Part shown: positions 31,493 through 42,209 of the stretch, piece by piece
Numbering within the stretch: position 1 is the first letter of the stretch
How the letters are laid out: every line of letters begins with the position of its first letter
Position numbers and translations under genes: made by a program
Notes under the pieces: generated by a model
Databases searched by the model: none
What the model was told of the DNA's origin: nothing
The model's input: only the letters and a program-made list of their open reading frames with translations
From: Rhabdophis nuchalis
Lineage: Eukaryota; Chordata; Lepidosauria; Squamata; Natricidae
Direction: 5' to 3'
NCBI GenBank assembly: GCA_039707465.1
Contig: CM077643.1
Location: 44,954,605 to 45,018,604, forward strand
DNA: 64,000 nucleotides

Positions 31493-31599
31493 CCAGGGTC
31501 TCCAACTTTGGCAAATTTAAGACTTGTGGACTTCAACTCCCTTCAATTCTGGGAGTTGAAGTCCATAAGTCTTAAAGTTGCCAAGGTTGGAGACCCCTG
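31493..31599. mobile_element. Palindromic hAT element, short
   Basis: Starts CCAGGGTCTCCAAC and ends GGTTGGAGACCCCTG. Perfect duplications GCCTAGAT lie at 31485-31492 and 31600-31607. Confidence 0.95.
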
Positions 31600-31607
31600 G
31601 CCTAGAT

Positions 31608-32640
31608 GACTGGTCTGAATTCACATCTGCACGTGAATGAACTTTCTATCCTAAGTCCTCTCTGGCTACTCATTGCATTATCAACTGCCTGAGAAGGAGC
31701 ATGACTATGACTAGGAACCTGGACTTGGAATGAAGGAGGTATTACATGCCTGCTATGGCTTGGCCTAAGCAGGCCACCATCACTTGGCTTCCACTTCCCC
31801 TACCGTAGACAAGAGTGACAACAATGGGCAGGGGAATTTTAATGAAGCTGATAAAGCATTTTGCACGAAGCCCTATGCAAAACATTGCACAGAAATAGTG
31901 ATCTGTTGAATCAGAAACTAGAAACAGGAGCATATCCCGCCATCTGCTTCTAATTATGAATCCTGTGGAGTACATAAGGAACTCCCTTTGTTCAGGCCAA
32001 ACTCTTTGTCCATCTTTCTCAGCACTGTCTTTCTTACTGGAAACAACTCATCAACGTTTCAGGTGGAAAAGAGCTTTTTGTAAAAAAAAAAAATCCAGAG
32101 CTGAACCAAGCCTTTTGCCCAGAGCTGAACCAAGCCTTTTGCATGGGAAGCCTGTAAACACACGTCAGTCCGTCAATCTGCTATCCTTCCAGCCATGGTT
32201 TTTATTACTTCACACCTGAGGACCCTGCCATTTGTTAGCGACAGAAGCATTCAGCAGAAAGCGTATTGGATTTTTCTCCCTGGAAACCCATCCCACCCCC
32301 ACCCCCACTTTATGCAAACGTAGCCACTTGCCATCCGCTTGAAAAGATATGCCTCTGAAGTAAATTACAAATAGGTCCATAAAATGAGGGCCTCTGAAAC
32401 CTTATTTGAAATGTCAACAGGGAAAACACAAGACAAGCATGAGGGTTTGATTTAATGCGAAGGATGGTGTAGACCATAGAGGGGAACTTGTAGCTTTCCA
32501 CACTTCCTTGGAATTTATCTCTTCCAATAAACCTGGAGAACACAAAGCTCAGATATAATAAGTGCTCCGATAGAAGGGAATACATGTAAAGTGGAATTGA
32601 ACCGCGACATCCTTGGTGCTTTCTGATCTTGATTATTTGC
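31608..32640. other. No gene; small tandem duplication
   Basis: At 32,095-32,141 the unit CCAGAGCTGAACCAAGCC(TTTTG) occurs twice in tandem. The rest is unassigned. Confidence 0.5.
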
Positions 32641-32648
32641 TTGTAGAT

Positions 32649-32857
32649 CAGTGGTCGTATTCACTTAACCTACCTACCGGTTCGCAGATATGAGCGTGTG
32701 CGTGCATGCTAGCTTCGCTCGCATGCATCACCTCTGTGCATGCGCTTTTGGCTTAAAAAGGGCCTAAATGGGATGCCAGACAGCCAGGGCGGGGCCACCC
32801 GCGATTTCCGCTACTGATTCAGGCGAACCGGTCTGAACCGGTAGAATACCACCTCCA
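32649..32857. mobile_element. hAT element
   Basis: Left end CAGTGGTCGTATTCACTTAA, right end TAGAATACCACCTCCA (eroded). Perfect duplications TTGTAGAT lie at 32641-32648 and 32858-32865. The interior includes a GCATGCTAGCTTCGCTCGCA palindrome. Confidence 0.9.
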
Positions 32858-32977
32858 TTGTAGATGTTTCCTTACTCAGGTAATATCATAAGTGCTAATC
32901 AATGTGCTAGTGCTAGTGACTAGCACTGTGGCCATTACTAGCCAAAAGCACTGATGATATTACTGAGTCAGGTAAAC

Positions 32978-33112
32978 CAGGGGTTCCCAACCTTTGCAAC
33001 TTTAAGTCTGAAGGACTTCAGCTCCCAGACTTCTCCAGCCAGCTTTGCTGGCTGGAGAAGTCTGGGAGCTGAAGTCCTTCAGACTTAAAGTTGCAAAGGT
33101 TGGGGACCCCTG
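32978..33112. mobile_element. Palindromic hAT element
   Basis: 135 bp with ends CAGGGGTTCCCAACC and GGTTGGGGACCCCTG. Perfect duplications AGGTAAAC lie at 32970-32977 and 33113-33120. Both arms carry ACTTCTCC/GGAGAAGT in place of the usual AATTCTCC, so the arm change is symmetric. Confidence 0.98.
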
Positions 33113-33439
33113 AGGTAAACCATCAAGCTCAGAGAACCCCAAAGACGCCATAATAGGAGCTACCGTGCAAACACAGCTGTTGAACCACCAACTTCCTCAC
33201 TTTAGTAGTTTATCCTGTTTCAAAAGTATATCAGCCTTATGACTCTGGAAAGTCTCAAGTCAGCAGCCTTTCCTTTATGTATGGGTTTGGGGCTAGACTG
33301 ACTTTGAATGTGGGGGGATTCCATTGGACAGCCTGGGATAGGGCTGCCCATTTCTATGAATTGGCCTAATCGTTTTTTGCATGACAGTGGTAGCCAACTA
33401 TATCAGCTATTGCCCCATCCAGGGACAGTAAACTGCACA

Positions 33440-33790
33440 AATCAGTTTCAGTTTCAGTTTTATTGGATTTATAAACCGCTCCTATCTCCGCAATGGACTC
33501 AGGGCGGTGCACAGGAAATTAAAATACCACAACAACAACAACAATAAATACAATACAATACAATAGTAAAATACAATTAAATTAGGTAGCCTGTGCTAAA
33601 ATGTTTAACTAAAAATATTAAATCCCCTACCAATCCGATTTAAATTCATCTCATCTAAAATCTAAGCTAAAATCTAAGATAATGTAAGATAAAATCTAAG
33701 CTAGGCCAGCTAGGTGGAAAAAGTGTGTTTTAGTGATCGGCGAAAAAGGCGAAAAAGGCCTCTTCAGTTAAGAGTTTTCATGGTCTGTGC
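33440..33790 (-). mobile_element. L2-clade LINE 3'UTR
   Basis: Inverted tail: TTTTATTGGATTTATAAACC, ATGGACTCAGGGCGGTGCAC, then AT-rich 3'UTR to the GCTAGGCCAGC that marks the end of the ORF in the 45.2-45.8 kb copy. Confidence 0.75.
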
Positions 33791-33794
33791 CAAC

Positions 33795-35880
33795 GGAACA
33801 ATCAATTTCATTGGGTGAACTTATTTTAAAACGTTGTGAGGTACTCTGTGGTGACATTATGGGGATCTTCAGAAAGGGCAGCGATGAGCCAGTTATCGTT
33901 TTAGGAATGATTACCATGTCTTTCTATTAAGCAAAAACAAAGCAAAGAAAAAAAAACCCACAGAAAAAAACAAAACATCAAATACCATTGCCCATAAATA
34001 AGATCCACCACGGTCTCTATCGTCCACGGGGCTTCATCGCAGAGGATTTTTTATACGCCACACCCATTGAGGAAATGCCAAACGGCTTCAAAACAAAAGT
34101 CAAGTGCTGTAGCTTTCTACATTATCTTTAAACAAATTGCACTGTAATTCACTCCGGGGCCTTAGGGCACAACAGAATATGTGGAGAATTCCACACAATC
34201 CTGTTAATGTAAAAGGAACAGGTGGGTGTGGCAGCACCCAAACCGAGAGAAATTGAAGTAAGTTCTGCAGTTTGAAAACCTGCCCAATTTGACCCCAAAT
34301 CACCCCACAAAAGCAGCTGGGGGAAGAGGGCGATCTTTTCTGTGGACTGCAATTTTATTTTAATTTTTTTTTTAAATCTGGGGCTGCTTTGGCTGTTGGC
34401 CAGGAGAAGCTACTACAGATGCTATTTTCTTAAGATAACAGGAAGCTTGCAGACACAACCGCTCACAAGAGAGATCACGGGAATTGATGTCGCTGCAGAA
34501 ACATATTATGGGTGGAAGGAGGAATTATAAATGGTTCCCCTTATGGACAAGGAACAACAGGTACCTCCTGCAATGGTTACTCATATATCCAGATGCTCAA
34601 CACCATTAACTTTTATGGGTTGCCATAATGCATGATTAATGTGAGAAAAGCTAAGAGTGGAGAGAGGATGCAGAGCTTATTTCATAAAAAATAAATGGAT
34701 TTGTAAACTGTTTTTCCCCCTTACAGTTTATTTCTCAGAGTTGCTGCCTTGCAAATTAGATTTCCGTCCACTCCACCCTCCCTGAACTCAGTGGGACATT
34801 TCTGAGCAGATATTGCACTGCACGTTTGGGCTCCCTAGCTTCAACATCAGAAAAAAAAGAGAAAGATGCTTATTTTGCTACTCTTCTGTCAACAAGCCAT
34901 GTTCATTTTTAAGAAATCAGAATTAAGAAGAGTTTCACGTTTGATCCACGTCAGGTCCCTTTCTTCTGAAAATGATTTATGAAAAGAAGTTGCCTACAAG
35001 GAACACACACACACACCGACATTTGCATTATTTAGTGCTATTTTCAAAAATAATAAGAGTTTAGGGGAAAATATGTTGAGAAGCTAATCTCCAGCTTTTC
35101 AAACAGATGAAACAAGAAGCAGGAAAGCAGCTAATTTCCATTCCACAAAGATTAACAGGCGGGTTTTCTAAATTCAGCCTTTGTTCTCCCCGTCTGAAAT
35201 TTCTTTCATGGCCTTTTGTTAATAGTTTTTGCCCCTAAGCCTTATTTCCACAATTTCAGAATTCAGCAAAGATGCACCCATGCCTACTTTATGAATGGGA
35301 GAAGAATAAAGAGGATCCATTTGCTTTCAAGACAAATCCAGCCAGGTTGCCCATTCATTCAACACAATCACTTTAAAAAGCCCTACTATCTACCCACTGG
35401 TCCAGAAATAAATACCAAGCCCCCCTTCCTCACCCATTGGATTGTTTTACACTTGATGTGATCAAACAAAATCTGGGTTTTCCCACCCCTTAGTAGATTT
35501 CCAGTCTACAGACACCCAAAATCTCAGCAGCAAGAAAAATCCCCATAACATGGAGAAATATTTCGCTGATGAAGGAACCAATTCACATTTTTTTTTTCAT
35601 CTTTCCACCCCCGCTCTGCCCCCTCAGCCAGCTTCTCTAGGGAGGGGAAGCAGGAATAACTTTAACAGACAATACCAAGCACGAGATATTTTTAAGTTTG
35701 GGTAGAATTTCTCTTTCCCTCCACCTAGTAAATATATCTGAATCTGAATCAAACCTCTCCAGCCACACACACACCTACCCACTCCATCCCATCCTCCTCA
35801 GTATTATTAGTTATTGTTATTGTAGTTATATAACAATGCCTGATCTGAACAAAGAGGGCTGCAGAGAACAAATGCATAAG
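33795..35880. other. Repeat-free unique DNA upstream of the CpG island
   Basis: About 2 kb in which I find no transposon fragment, unusual for this window. No exon with convincing splice sites was found. It may hold cis-regulatory DNA next to the CpG island, which is inference from position and lack of repeats. Confidence 0.5.
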
Positions 35881-36730
35881 AGAAATGGAGGGGGGGGGGA
35901 GCGCAAATCGCTCCTCCACCCTTCCACACCCCTATCTCGAGCGCAATGGGTAGGGTTGGATTCACGCCTATTTCGAGTTAGCCCTCACAACTGGGCAATG
36001 CAACCCTGGGGTGACACTGCAACACAATTTAAATGCAGCTCCGGCAAAAAAAAGCGATTTGCAAGGAGTTGCCACTCACTCCCATTCACACACGCTTGAA
36101 TGCGAGCCAGAGACAGCCCGGGGCGCACGCTTGGAGCGAGTGTAAAGCATTCATCCATTTGTCTCGCAGTTGCTCTGCCTGGGGTGGAGGCTCCTCCGTC
36201 AAGCCTTCCTCTCTCCCTCCCTCTCTCTCTTAAGCGCCGGGCGCCGGTCGGTTCTCATTTCCCAATTCCTGGGTTGCAACAGCTCGGTCTTTCCCCTCGC
36301 AAGGCGAACCCGCCCTCCATCCCCGCTTCCTTTCCCGCATCTCCGACTTCTCTCCCGGACCCATCAGGCGGGGATGGGCGGAACGCAGAAGCGGGGGCGC
36401 CTTGGAGCAGCAAAAGGGAAACACGCGCCGCGCGGGAGAAGGCGGCTTACAGCTTGCACCTTCTCTCCGCGGCTTCGCTTATCTACCTGGCGGCGAGGCG
36501 ATCCCGGAGAGCCGTCGGCGCGAGGCAGGCGAGGGGCAGGGAAAAAAACACACACCACCTTCCCTCCGAGACTTCTGCGCCCTGGATCCAGATGGCGAGG
36601 TGTGGAAAGGAGGCGGCGAAGTCGCCCGGGTGCGGCGCTAGGAGCAACAGCTGATGGTCAGAGGAGCGGAGGAGCGAGCTGCTAGCCAAAGAGCGAGCAG
36701 CGCCTTAGCCTGCAAATAAAGTCCCACCCA
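35880..36730. promoter_or_regulatory. CpG island, probable promoter and 5' exon
   Basis: A GC-rich, CpG-dense block, with the densest part at 36,100-36,690 (for example GCGCCGGGCGCCGGTCGG and CGCGCCGCGCGGGAGAAGG). No transposon ends lie within it. Open frames run on both strands through it (36100-36654 plus; 36483-36689 minus) but look like by-products of low stop-codon density in GC-rich DNA. A GCCAG|GTAGAT donor-like site occurs on the minus strand near 36,490 and a CCT|GTAAGC donor-like site on the plus strand near 36,819. Transcription direction is therefore unresolved. Confidence 0.6.
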
Positions 36731-36734
36731 GTCT

Positions 36735-36735
<1 letters not shown>

Positions 36736-36771
<36 letters not shown>
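36736..36771. repeat. (GT)n microsatellite
   Basis: About 17 GT units just beyond the CpG island. Confidence 0.97.
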
Positions 36772-37084
36772 TATCAGCTCCTCGTTGTACAGGAAACGGA
36801 ACATCCACCACTTCCTCCTGTAAGCTACCGGGGGGTGTTTTTGGTTCTTAACTTGCAGCCCCTGCGGTTGCCCAACTCGTCTGCAAGTCTTTCTTTCCAC
36901 CCGAATCCTTTGCTTCTTAAAAAAAAAAAGAAGGGATGGGGGGAAGGTTTTTTTTCTCCAGCTCCCTTCTTTAAATTTTTTTTTCTTTGAGCAACATCAG
37001 TCTCTTTCTACAGTCCTTCTCTTGTGCCAACCTCTTAGCAGCACCAAAACATGACAGCTTTGAGTTTTTTTCTAAATGTATTTC

Positions 37085-37235
37085 GTGGAGTTTATTTATT
37101 TTATTTATTTCATCAAGTATATGTATTAGACAACGTACATACGTATGAATGTATGTATGTTGTCTAATGTCCTTTTGTAGGAGAAGGGCGGGGTATACAT
37201 TTAATAAAATAAAATAATAAAATAATAATGTATGT
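37085..37235. repeat. Palindrome plus L2-type tail
   Basis: ATTAGACAAC..GTTGTCTAAT forms a 44-bp inverted repeat at 37,125-37,168. It is followed by GGAGAAGGGCGGGGTATACA and an ATAAAATAA tail at 37,180-37,230, the usual plus-strand L2 3' end. Confidence 0.65.
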
Positions 37236-37299
37236 ATAAACATGATTTTGGATGCATGAAATGGATACGAATAAAAAGAAGAGGGACAGTAGGCACGCT

Positions 37300-37830
37300 G
37301 GTGTGCTTATGCACGCCCCTTACAGACCTCTTAGGAATGGGGTGAGATCGATGGTAGACAGTCTAAGGTTAAAGTCATGGGGGTTTGGGGAAGAAACCAC
37401 AGAGTCAGGTAGAGCATTCCAGGCATTGACCACTCTGTTGCTGAAGTCGTATTTTCTGCAGTCGAGTTTGGAGTTTGTATCTATTGTGCGCTTGCGTATT
37501 GTTGTGGTTGAAGTTGAAGTAATCATTGACGGGTAGGACATTGTAGTGGATAATTTTATGTACTACACTTAGGTCAGACTGAAGGCGGCGTAGTTCTAAG
37601 TTGTGTAAGCCCAAAATTTCCAAGTTTGATAATGTAAGATATTCTGTTGCGAGCAGAGGAGCGGAGGGCTCTTCTCGTGAAGGATGCCTGGACTCGCTTG
37701 AGTGTATTAATGCCCGATATGCAGTCATTGAGATGGAGGCATTCCAATCCTTAGGGGTATGTGGTGACAAGTGACATTTCTCCAGGCGTCCTCCATTATC
37801 ACACCTTAGAAACCTCTGTCCCACCCAACC
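37300..37830 (-). mobile_element. Non-LTR retrotransposon ORF2 C-terminus (CR1/L2-like clade, unnamed)
   Basis: The minus strand reads LELRRLQSDLSVVHKIIHYN in one frame and YDFSNRVVNAWNALPDSVV then LTPFLRGL in another, so one frameshift separates them. The tail passes CGTGCATAAGCACACCAGCG. The copy at 60.58-60.95 kb on the plus strand is the same family. Confidence 0.75.
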
Positions 37831-38009
37831 TTCAGAAAGCAGGAGGTCATGCCCATCTCTTCGATTGCTGCTGGTTTAGGAGGAAAGGGATGCTACAGAC
37901 TAATTGTAAATCGAAATAGCACTGCTTGCCACCAGTTATTTCACCTCAGGAATATGTGACACAAATCACCAGCTTATTGATTTGATGCATATCACTATGC
38001 AGAATGGAA

Positions 38010-38820
38010 TATAAATGGAAGAATAGGATAGGGATAGAATGGAATGAAATAGAATAGCTTTATTAGCCAAATGAGATTGAACACACAAGCATAAGTTCTC
38101 AGTGTACACACAAACAACAAAGTAATATAATCATAAGATACCATAACAGGAGAAGGTAGTAGAAAAGATGAGAAGGATAATGGTAATCCAGCTGTACTGC
38201 ATGGGTAAACATTCTTAGACACATGACAGAATTGTGGCAATTAGTTGCTCAGCAGTGATGGCACCAGAGGGGAAAACTAGTTGTGTCTAGTTGTTTTGGC
38301 ATGTGATGCCATATAGTGGTGTCCTGAGGGGTTGGAACAGTTTATGTCTGAGATATGAGGGGGTGGTGGTGGTCTGTAGATATTTTCTCAGCCTTCTTTC
38401 TGACCCCTGCAGTATACAGGTCCTCAATGGAAGGCAGGCTGGTTACAAATGTTTTTTTCTGCAGTCCTAACTAGCAGTTGAAGTCTGTACCAAAACAATT
38501 ATAGAAGTTCAAATGACAGGCTCAATAATTCCTCGGTAGACCTACGTATATCAACAGCTCCTGGAGCAGTCTGAACTTTCTGAGTTGACACAGAGAGAAC
38601 ATTCTTCTTGTGCCTTTTTGATTTTTGATTTTATTCGACTTTTATACCGCGCCACTCTCACCAAAAAAGGGACTCAGGGCGGTGATGATGGCTCTAATGT
38701 TTGGTGTCCATCTCAAATCCTGGGAGAGTATAGAACTCAGAAACCTGAAGGTCTCTACTGTTGATACTGTGTTGCCTAATAATGTAAGAGATAGTAGAAT
38801 AGGAGGGCTCCTCCTAAAGT
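38010..38820 (-). mobile_element. Non-LTR retrotransposon, decayed, with ATTCT-type tail
   Basis: Minus-strand segments include VSTVETFRFLSSILSQDLRW (38,690-38,770), LRKFRLLQELL (38,560-38,590), LPSIEDLYTAGVRKKAEKIS (about 38,390-38,450), then a 3'UTR ending GGCTAATAAAGCTATTC plus an ATTCT-rich tail near 38,010-38,060. An L2 tail is inserted at 38,618-38,690. Confidence 0.75.
38618..38690 (-). mobile_element. L2-clade LINE 3' tail, nested
   Basis: GATTTTATTCGACTTTTATA and AAAGGGACTCAGGGCGGTG form an inverted L2-type 3' end, interrupting the element above. Confidence 0.65.
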
Positions 38821-39199
38821 CCAGAACTGGAATCACAGAACTGGAAGGGAGCTCCAAGGTAATCGAGCTCAACTTCAGACAGACAGATGTCTTTAAAGGA
38901 CCCCAGACAGGCAGGTTTTTTCCCCCTGCTTGAAAACATCTGCTGAAGGGAAGTCCTCCGCTTTTCACAGTTCTTGGTTTCATCTCAACTGCTGGTTATT
39001 GTCAATATTTTGTTTCCAACATTCAACATACATACTTTCATGTAATTTAAATACATTATCCCATGACTTGCGCTTTGAAAACTGTGCACACCTTCATCTT
39101 CTGTGTGGCACCCTTCCATTTATTCTTACTTTTCTGCAGGAGCTGCACTGGTTGCCAATTTGCTTCTGGATGCAATCCAAATGGTTAGCACCTTTAAAG

Positions 39200-39478
39200 C
39201 AGGGGTGAAATGTTACTGGTTTGGACCGGTTTGCCGATTTCCTGCTTTCTAGCTAATCAAAATCACGTAGCACAGCTAATAGCCCCCTCCACCCACCCAC
39301 CCGCTGTTCTACTTACCTTTACAGGCATGCTCAGTAGCAGGCTCTGCCCACCTGCCCGGACATCATCACATCTGTTTTTGACACTCTGCGCATGTGCGGG
39401 AGTCTTGCACGTGTGTGGAGGTGGCACATGCACTCACATTTGCAAACTGGTAGCGAGAGTAAGTAGATTTCACTCCTG
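39200..39478. mobile_element. hAT element nested in L2
   Basis: Ends CAGGGGTGAAATGTTAC and GTAGATTTCACTCCTG. Flanks CTTTAAAG and CTTTAATA agree at 7 of 8. 279 bp, CpG-rich interior. Confidence 0.9.
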
Positions 39479-39662
39479 CTTTAATAAAGCCTTACATGGC
39501 TTAGGGCCAGGGTAATTGAAGAACACCTCTCTCCATTAATCGACCTGGCCCACCAGAGTGAGAAGGCAGGATATGTTGTGGGTCCCATCTATTAATGAAG
39601 TACACCTGATGGGATCTAGAAAAAGGGCCTTCTCAGTAGTGGCTCCTTCATTTTGGAACGTA

Positions 39663-40165
39663 ACGTATTTTTCAGAGTATAAGACGCACCAAGATTTTGA
39701 AGAAGTAAATTAAAAAAATCTCCCAAACCCTCTGCAAAACTCCCAAACCCTCTGTATGCCTCATTTTTTGTGAAAAACAGGGCATGTAGAGAGTTTGAGA
39801 GGCCTGCAAAGTGCTCCTGGGAGGGGGGGTTGGGGGGGGTAGAAATGAGCAAAAAACAGCCTGTTTTTCATAATAACGAGCCCATTTTTTGCCCCTCCCA
39901 AAAGGGCATGCATAGCCTTTAGGAGGCTTATAGAGTACTCCTGGGGAGTGGGAGGGGCAAAAACTAGCAAAAAAACAGCCCATTTTTGCCCTCCCCAGCT
40001 CCCAGGAGCACTCTGCAGGCCTCCCAAACCCTTTGCCTGTCCATTTTTGCAAAAGGGGCGGGGTTTCAGGAGATCAAAAATGCTGTATTCAGTGTATAAG
40101 ATGCACTCAGATTTTCACCCTCTTTTTGTGGGCAAAAGGGTGCATCTTATACTCCGAAATATACG
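39663..40165. mobile_element. Tc1/mariner-type element nested in L2
   Basis: TA at 39661-39662 and 40166-40167. Ends ACGTATTTTTCAGAGTATAA and the inverted TTATACTCCGAAATATACG. The interior holds three related CTCCCAAACCCTCTGC-type segments. Confidence 0.85.
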
Positions 40166-40342
40166 TAACTCCCTTGGAAATAAGGTTTGTTCCCTCCTTG
40201 TTACTTTTCTGGAAAATTTTGTCACTAGGCCTGGAGACTTGATTTGGAAATGATCAAGTGGCTTATAATGATTGTGTCCCTTGGTGGCATGGAGGAGGGG
40301 GCTTCTGGAGGTTTTAAATTGCCAATTTTTAATGCTATATGC

Positions 40343-40412
40343 CATAGCTGGCTGGGGAATTCTGGGAGTTGAAGTCCACCAGTCTTAAAAGAGCCGACTT
40401 TGCAGACCCCTG
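40343..40412. mobile_element. Palindromic hAT element lacking its left arm
   Basis: Only CA of the left terminus remains before TAGCTGGCTGGGG; the right arm runs to TTTGCAGACCCCTG. The octamer CTATATGC is nevertheless intact at 40335-40342 and 40413-40420. Confidence 0.85.
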
Positions 40413-40420
40413 CTATATGC

Positions 40421-40865
40421 CATTCAGGATCACTGTGTGTGAATTGGGCAGCCAGTGGAGATCCTGCAGGAAAGAAAGAATAAATGGAAGGTGGTCATAC
40501 AGAAGATGCAGGTATGCAGAATTATTATTTTTTAAGTGTGAATAAATAAATATTTGAAGAACGTTAGTTATTTTTCTTACATTATCTTTCTTTTTCAAGT
40601 TAATTTCACTCTGCATTCTTTGGGGGTATTCCAGGTGAAGAAAAATACAGGGGGAAGAAAAAGCTAAGCAGAACCAGGATAGTTAGATAATTTTAGACTC
40701 AGGTGTACATTTGTGAATTTATGTTGCTATACTTACTATATATAGCTTTACTTATCTTCAGAATGAGTGGAATTCTTCAAAATGAATGGCCTACTGTCTT
40801 TGAGGAGCCCAGCTGCTAATTCTTTATCTTGGAAGCTATGAGTTTCCCCCTAACATTTGATTCTT
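40421..40865. other. No recognised feature
   Basis: AT-rich sequence; nothing assignable. Confidence 0.4.
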
Positions 40866-40867
40866 AT

Positions 40868-41036
40868 CCCAAAGTTGCTTTTTCAAGAGACAACTGGGCT
40901 TTCTGGTTTTTCTCTGAAGACGTTTTGCTTCTCATCCAAGAAGCTTCTTCAGAGATGAGAAGCAAAACATGTTCAAAGAAAATCCAGAAGCCTCTTGAAA
41001 AAGTAACTTTGGAACAACCATGATTTGGATGACTGA
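40868..41036. mobile_element. Inverted pair of Penelope-like tails (tentative)
   Basis: The minus-strand motif CTGAAGAAGCTTCTTGGATG..AGAAGC AAAAC GTC (40,912-40,944) is followed head-to-head by a plus-strand partner CTTCTTCAGAGATGAGAAGC AAAAC. CTCTTGAAAAAGTAACTTTG follows, matching the CTCCTGAAAAAGCACCTTTG end at 2,090. Both cores have AAAAC where GAAAC is expected. Confidence 0.5.
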
Positions 41037-41039
41037 AAA

Positions 41040-41812
41040 TAACACAGTTTTGTGTCATCTGTAAATTTCCTACCTAACTTTTCACTTAAGACATAAAGCA
41101 TGAATGGTACCGAGTCCAAAAAAGAATCTTATAGTACCTAAGTTGGTATTTCATTCCAATTTTCAAGCCATTTTTTCTTTTTTGGACCTCAGGCCTGCCA
41201 CACTTTCTATTATTCTACTATGCATTTTTTATTGTGGGAAAATGGGAGGGGGGATATTATACGGAGTTGGATGATATGTAGCTATAACAAAATTCTTTCT
41301 AGAAAGCCAAGGTCATCCTTTGTCCGGAACTGGATGGGTGGAATTGCCAGCATGGCAGTGGCAGATTGGACAATATGATGGACTTGTGGATGTGGGGGCA
41401 AGATCTTGAACTTTCATCTGGGTGGGAAAACCAGAAAGCCTTCAGATTTGTGTTTTTCCAGATGTGCCAACATGGCTCTCTTAATAAATTGGAACTTTGA
41501 GGAATCATTTGCCTCAGACTCTGATTTAATTTTGGATGCCATTTGGAACCCTGACACCAATTTGATAAGAAACCATTGATAATCACTCTTTAAGTAATAC
41601 TTTTTAAGTATATCAACGTCATGATGTTCATCTCACATTGAACTAGCTTGCTAAGTATAATGCAATGGGGAAGCTTTATAGTTGAAAAGATATTTTATAT
41701 CTCAAGCATTCCTACAATTTACTAAAGAAATTATCTGCCCAGTTGAGATAAAATTGGGGCTTTTCTACAAATGTGCTGCTAACTTGTGCAGGAGTCCGTA
41801 GAAATAGGAAAT
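41040..41812. other. No recognised feature
   Basis: AT-rich. The minus-strand frame 41299-41586 has no recognised family. Confidence 0.4.
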
Positions 41813-41822
41813 GCTAACTATA

Positions 41823-42059
41823 GCAATTGCACTTAGACTTATATACCACTTCATAGTGCTTTTACAGCCCTCTCTAAGTGGTTTACAGAGTCAGCATGAT
41901 GTCCCCAACAATTTGGCTTCTCATTTTACCCACCTTGGAAGGACGGAAGGCTGAGTCAACCTTGAGCCTGGTGAGATCTGATCTGCCAAATTGCAGGCAG
42001 CTGGCAGTCAGCAGAAGTAGCCTGCAGCACTGCACTCTAACGACTGCACCACCCTGGCT
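41823..42059 (-). repeat. Sauria-type SINE with duplication
   Basis: Minus-strand tRNA-derived SINE ending in AATTGC/ATTGCT units. Flanked by CTAACTATA at 41814-41822 and 42060-42068. Confidence 0.92.
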
Positions 42060-42151
42060 CTAACTATACTTCCACTTCTATTGTGTCTGAGCAACCAGTA
42101 GAATAGGGTTTCTATCCCATATTGAAATCACTGGGGAAAAATAATGGGATG

Positions 42152-42208
42152 GGAAATTTATTTTATTTATTTATATTTATATCCCGCCCTTCTCCACAGA
42201 GGACCCAA
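42152..42208 (-). mobile_element. L2-clade LINE 3' tail
   Basis: TTTATTTATTTATATTTATA TCCCGCCCTTCTCCACAGAG is the inverted L2 3' end, heavily 5'-truncated. Confidence 0.85.
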
Positions 42209-42209
42209 T

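Larger units (their letters stand above)
39085..40320 (+). mobile_element. Old L2-clade LINE, interrupted twice
   Basis: Plus-strand coding: LHLLCGTLPFILTFLQELHW, then LPICFWMQSKWLAPLK, an interruption, then KALHGLGPG and a diverged end through AFSVVAPSFW-like codons (39,630-39,660). A second interruption follows, then SLGNKVCSLL to the end near 40,320. Host codons rejoin across both insertions (39200-39478 and 39663-40165). Confidence 0.8.

Noticed and set aside
36100..36654. Plus-strand 184-codon open frame in the CpG island as a gene
   Set aside because: Several overlapping long frames exist on both strands, as expected in GC-rich DNA with few stops. There is no family resemblance or supporting exon structure.
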